From positions 1 to 49,482 of the forward strand of contig JAUHYE010000011.1 of the NCBI GenBank assembly GCA_030426395.1: DNA of 49,482 nt, read 5' to 3'. Shown here piece after piece: positions 47,662-49,482 of the stretch. This DNA comes from Phycisphaerae bacterium (GTDB lineage Bacteria; Planctomycetota; Phycisphaerae; Phycisphaerales; UBA1924). The stretch's first letter is position 1, and each line of letters begins with the position of its first letter. The translations under genes were made by a program, and so were the position numbers. Under the pieces are notes generated by a model, which saw only the letters and a program-made list of their open reading frames with translations, did not search any database and was not told the DNA's origin.

Positions 47662-49482
47662 CAGGGCGTTTCCGCCACGGGCCGCTTGACCAGGATCACC
47701 CGGCCGCCACGGTTCAACAGCACGTCTTGGCCGAGCGAGAGCACCCCAAGACGCTTCTCGCCAGCCAGCTCATCGGCCAGCTCGAAGTACCGTTCGCTCG
47801 CGAACTCGACGGTCTCGTCCACGTCGGCATTGTTGGCCTCCACCGCCTCGAGCAGCGAGGAATCGATCCACTGCCCGTTGCGGCTGAAGAGCGTCTGGTC
47901 GGCGACCTGTCGCATGCCGGTGAGGATGACTTGGGCGCCGCCGGCGGTCTGGATGCTGTTCGCATGAACTGTCTTGGCGTTGAGCGCGAGCTCGTTGATG
48001 GCTTCTTGCTGGACACCCTCAACACCCGTGCGTTCCCGCTGGGCTCGCCGCATCTGGCCGATCACGCTGGTGTTGATCGGGGCTCGAGACGGCCGAGCTT
48101 GCACTTCTTGCATTTCGCGTCCGAGGCGTGTCGCGCCCGCGACGTCTGAGTCTCGTTGTCCAAAGGCCATCTGATCCCCAAGCTCAACCCCAGCCTCGAT
48201 TGCCAGGAACGAGGTGTACTCGGTCAGGATGCCCCATCGTGTGCTGAGCGCAACGATCTCCTCGATCAGTTCCTTACTGACCGCTTCGCCGTTGCCATCC
48301 GCCCCAGCCTGACGCACGGCGTCCACGAGCTGCGCAATCCGCCGCTGGGCCCACAGCCGCGGCACGAACGAGTGCTCCACGCTGGCCCGCTTGGGGTCGA
48401 AGCTCATCTCGAACGTCCGCTCGCCGTCACCGCCCTTGCCGCTGAGCGTGAACTTCAGGGCCTTGTCCTCTTGGGTGTACCGCCCCAGCACCAGGAGTTG
48501 GTCGCCCTCGAAGATGTCGGGGAGTTCGCCGGGCAGCATGTCCTTGACGCGCAACGCGGTCTCGGGCTTAAGCGTCGGCGAGGCCAGCACCGGGCCGGTC
48601 AAACGGCGAAACACCTGGCCGACCTTCACCTCGACGTCTTCCTGCGGCAGCACGAAAGTCGGCGCACCGCGTGTCTCGCGGCTGACCGCCGTCAGCAGCG
48701 GCGCGTTTACGTCGTAACCCACGCCGAAGCCGAAGACGCGGCGCTCGTGCTTGTTGCCCTTGGCGACCGCCTCGCGGATGGCCGTCTCCTGCGTGATCCC
48801 AACCGTCGGCAGGCCGTCGGTCAGGAAGATGACCATGGGCAGCACGCCCTGGGCCGGTTCGGCGCGCACGGCCGAGAGCAGCGCGTCATGGATGTTCGTG
48901 CCTCCGACCGCGCTGATGTCCTTGATGAACGCGATAGCCTCTGCCTCGGTCTGCGTGGTCTTCTTGACCGCCTGCTCGCCGAGCTTGTTGATCGTGTCCG
49001 AATACGCGATGACGTTGAAGTACTCGCCCTCGTTCAGGCCACTAATGACCTGGATGGCCGCCTCGCGGGCCTGCTCGATCTTCTCGCCGCGCATCGAGCC
49101 GCTCTTGTCGATGACCAGCGTCACCTCACGCTTCACGGCCTCGCGATCGCCCTCCAAAGCAGGCGGCCCGGCCACCAGCATGAAGTAGCCCCCGCCCTCG
49201 GCGTCGGGATACGCCAGGAACGAGCTGGCCAGCATGCCCGCCTCCAGCGGCTCGCGAAGCCAGCCGACGCGCAGCGAGCCCGGCGTGCCGCTGAAGGCCT
49301 CGGGAACCACCGATACCTTCACGCTCGTGGTGTTCAGCTTCTCGGTTCCGACGTCGTGCGTGGGCGAATACACCGTCGCGATCGGCCGCGAGCCGTCGAT
49401 GGTCAACGCGAACGACCACGGCGCACCCTGGAGCATCAGCTCGGCCGACCTCGGCAGCACGTACTCCACCCGATCGCCGACC
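47661..49482 (-). CDS. VIT-VWA domain protein (5' end beyond the window)
   Basis: The frame is open to the window edge; about 607 residues are visible. The N-terminal part fits a VIT (inter-alpha-trypsin inhibitor N-terminal) domain: GDRVEYVLPRSAEL just at the edge, then LTIDGSRPIATVYSPTHDV. A von Willebrand A domain follows with the MIDAS motif DKSGSM, the Thr/Asp positions in GGTNIHDALL and FLTDGLPTVG. The C-terminal 250 residues have IEEIVALSTRWGILTEYTSFLAI, found after VWA in this family, and a tail of unknown fold. Likely exported or envelope-linked; the signal peptide would lie outside the window. First visible gene of an operon with the two-component system. Confidence 0.9.
   Translation of the reverse strand, partial: VGDRVEYVLPRSAELMLQGAPWSFALTIDGSRPIATVYSPTHDVGTEKLNTTSVKVSVVPEAFSGTPGSLRVGWLREPLEAGMLASSFLAYPDAEGGGYFMLVAGPPALEGDREAVKREVTLVIDKSGSMRGEKIEQAREAAIQVISGLNEGEYFNVIAYSDTINKLGEQAVKKTTQTEAEAIAFIKDISAVGGTNIHDALLSAVRAEPAQGVLPMVIFLTDGLPTVGITQETAIREAVAKGNKHERRVFGFGVGYDVNAPLLTAVSRETRGAPTFVLPQEDVEVKVGQVFRRLTGPVLASPTLKPETALRVKDMLPGELPDIFEGDQLLVLGRYTQEDKALKFTLSGKGGDGERTFEMSFDPKRASVEHSFVPRLWAQRRIAQLVDAVRQAGADGNGEAVSKELIEEIVALSTRWGILTEYTSFLAIEAGVELGDQMAFGQRDSDVAGATRLGREMQEVQARPSRAPINTSVIGQMRRAQRERTGVEGVQQEAINELALNAKTVHANSIQTAGGAQVILTGMRQVADQTLFSRNGQWIDSSLLEAVEANNADVDETVEFASERYFELADELAGEKRLGVLSLGQDVLLNRGGRVILVKRPVAETP

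Noticed and set aside
1-49482. tRNA, rRNA or insertion sequence remnants
   Set aside because: I saw no cloverleaf-like sequence with TTCGA-type loops in the gaps, no rRNA blocks, and no transposase motifs or flanking inverted repeats.

Overview
The window looks like a piece of a GC-rich planctomycete chromosome, most likely class Phycisphaerae. The taxonomic clues are: many small secreted proteins ending in a VPAPA-hydrophobic-Arg tail (a PEP-CTERM-like sorting signal), a GC-type dockerin protein, pseudopilin-like proteins with a type IV pilin leader, sulfotransferases, and a SecA-like ATPase next to HlyD-type adaptors. These are family-level impressions from reading; no search was run. I saw no rRNA, tRNA, CRISPR array, transposase or phage gene.

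Layout. 1-318: end of a 3-oxoacid CoA-transferase subunit B gene and its terminator. 478-6625: a complete seven-gene Mrp Na+/H+ antiporter operon (A to G), nearly all joined by 4-nt overlaps; mrpE appears to start at AUA. 6664-8288: purE-purK. 8285-10959 (minus): a Sfp-type phosphopantetheinyl transferase and two tandem pseudopilin paralogs. 11110-18447: a four-gene set (HlyD adaptor, GAF-HlyD fusion, PqqD-M50 protease-HlyD fusion, core-only SecA-like ATPase) that reads as a dedicated export machine with no known name to me. 18493-24491 (minus): seven tandem or near-tandem paralogs of a small secreted VPAPA-CTERM family plus one unknown gene; two paralogs are fused in one frame through a repeat array. 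24591-27548: a DUF6115-like membrane protein, tilS and pepP. 27818-28957 (minus): two membrane proteins. 29031-35110: glycosyltransferase, Wzt-like ABC ATPase, sulfotransferase and sulfotransferase-methyltransferase fusion. 35107-37125 (minus): two more VPAPA-CTERM paralogs and a small unknown protein. 37623-42288: two tandem membrane ankyrin proteins and a related zinc-ribbon membrane protein. 42310-43236: secreted GC-type dockerin protein. 43437-45134: large lipoprotein. 45121-49482 (minus): VIT-VWA protein (cut by the window edge), OmpR-type regulator and histidine kinase in one operon.

The most unusual signal is not a gene. Six non-coding stretches (19277-19507, 21209-21418, 27690-27794, 37139-37222, 37347-37493, 37528-37632) are tandem arrays with different unit sequences but the same period, exactly 21 bp. 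In three of them the unit reads as a roughly 16-bp dyad plus a 5-bp GC spacer. A 21-bp period equals two DNA helical turns and also seven codons. Because it is a multiple of three it leaves frames open, and in one case it has allowed two secreted proteins to be joined in frame.
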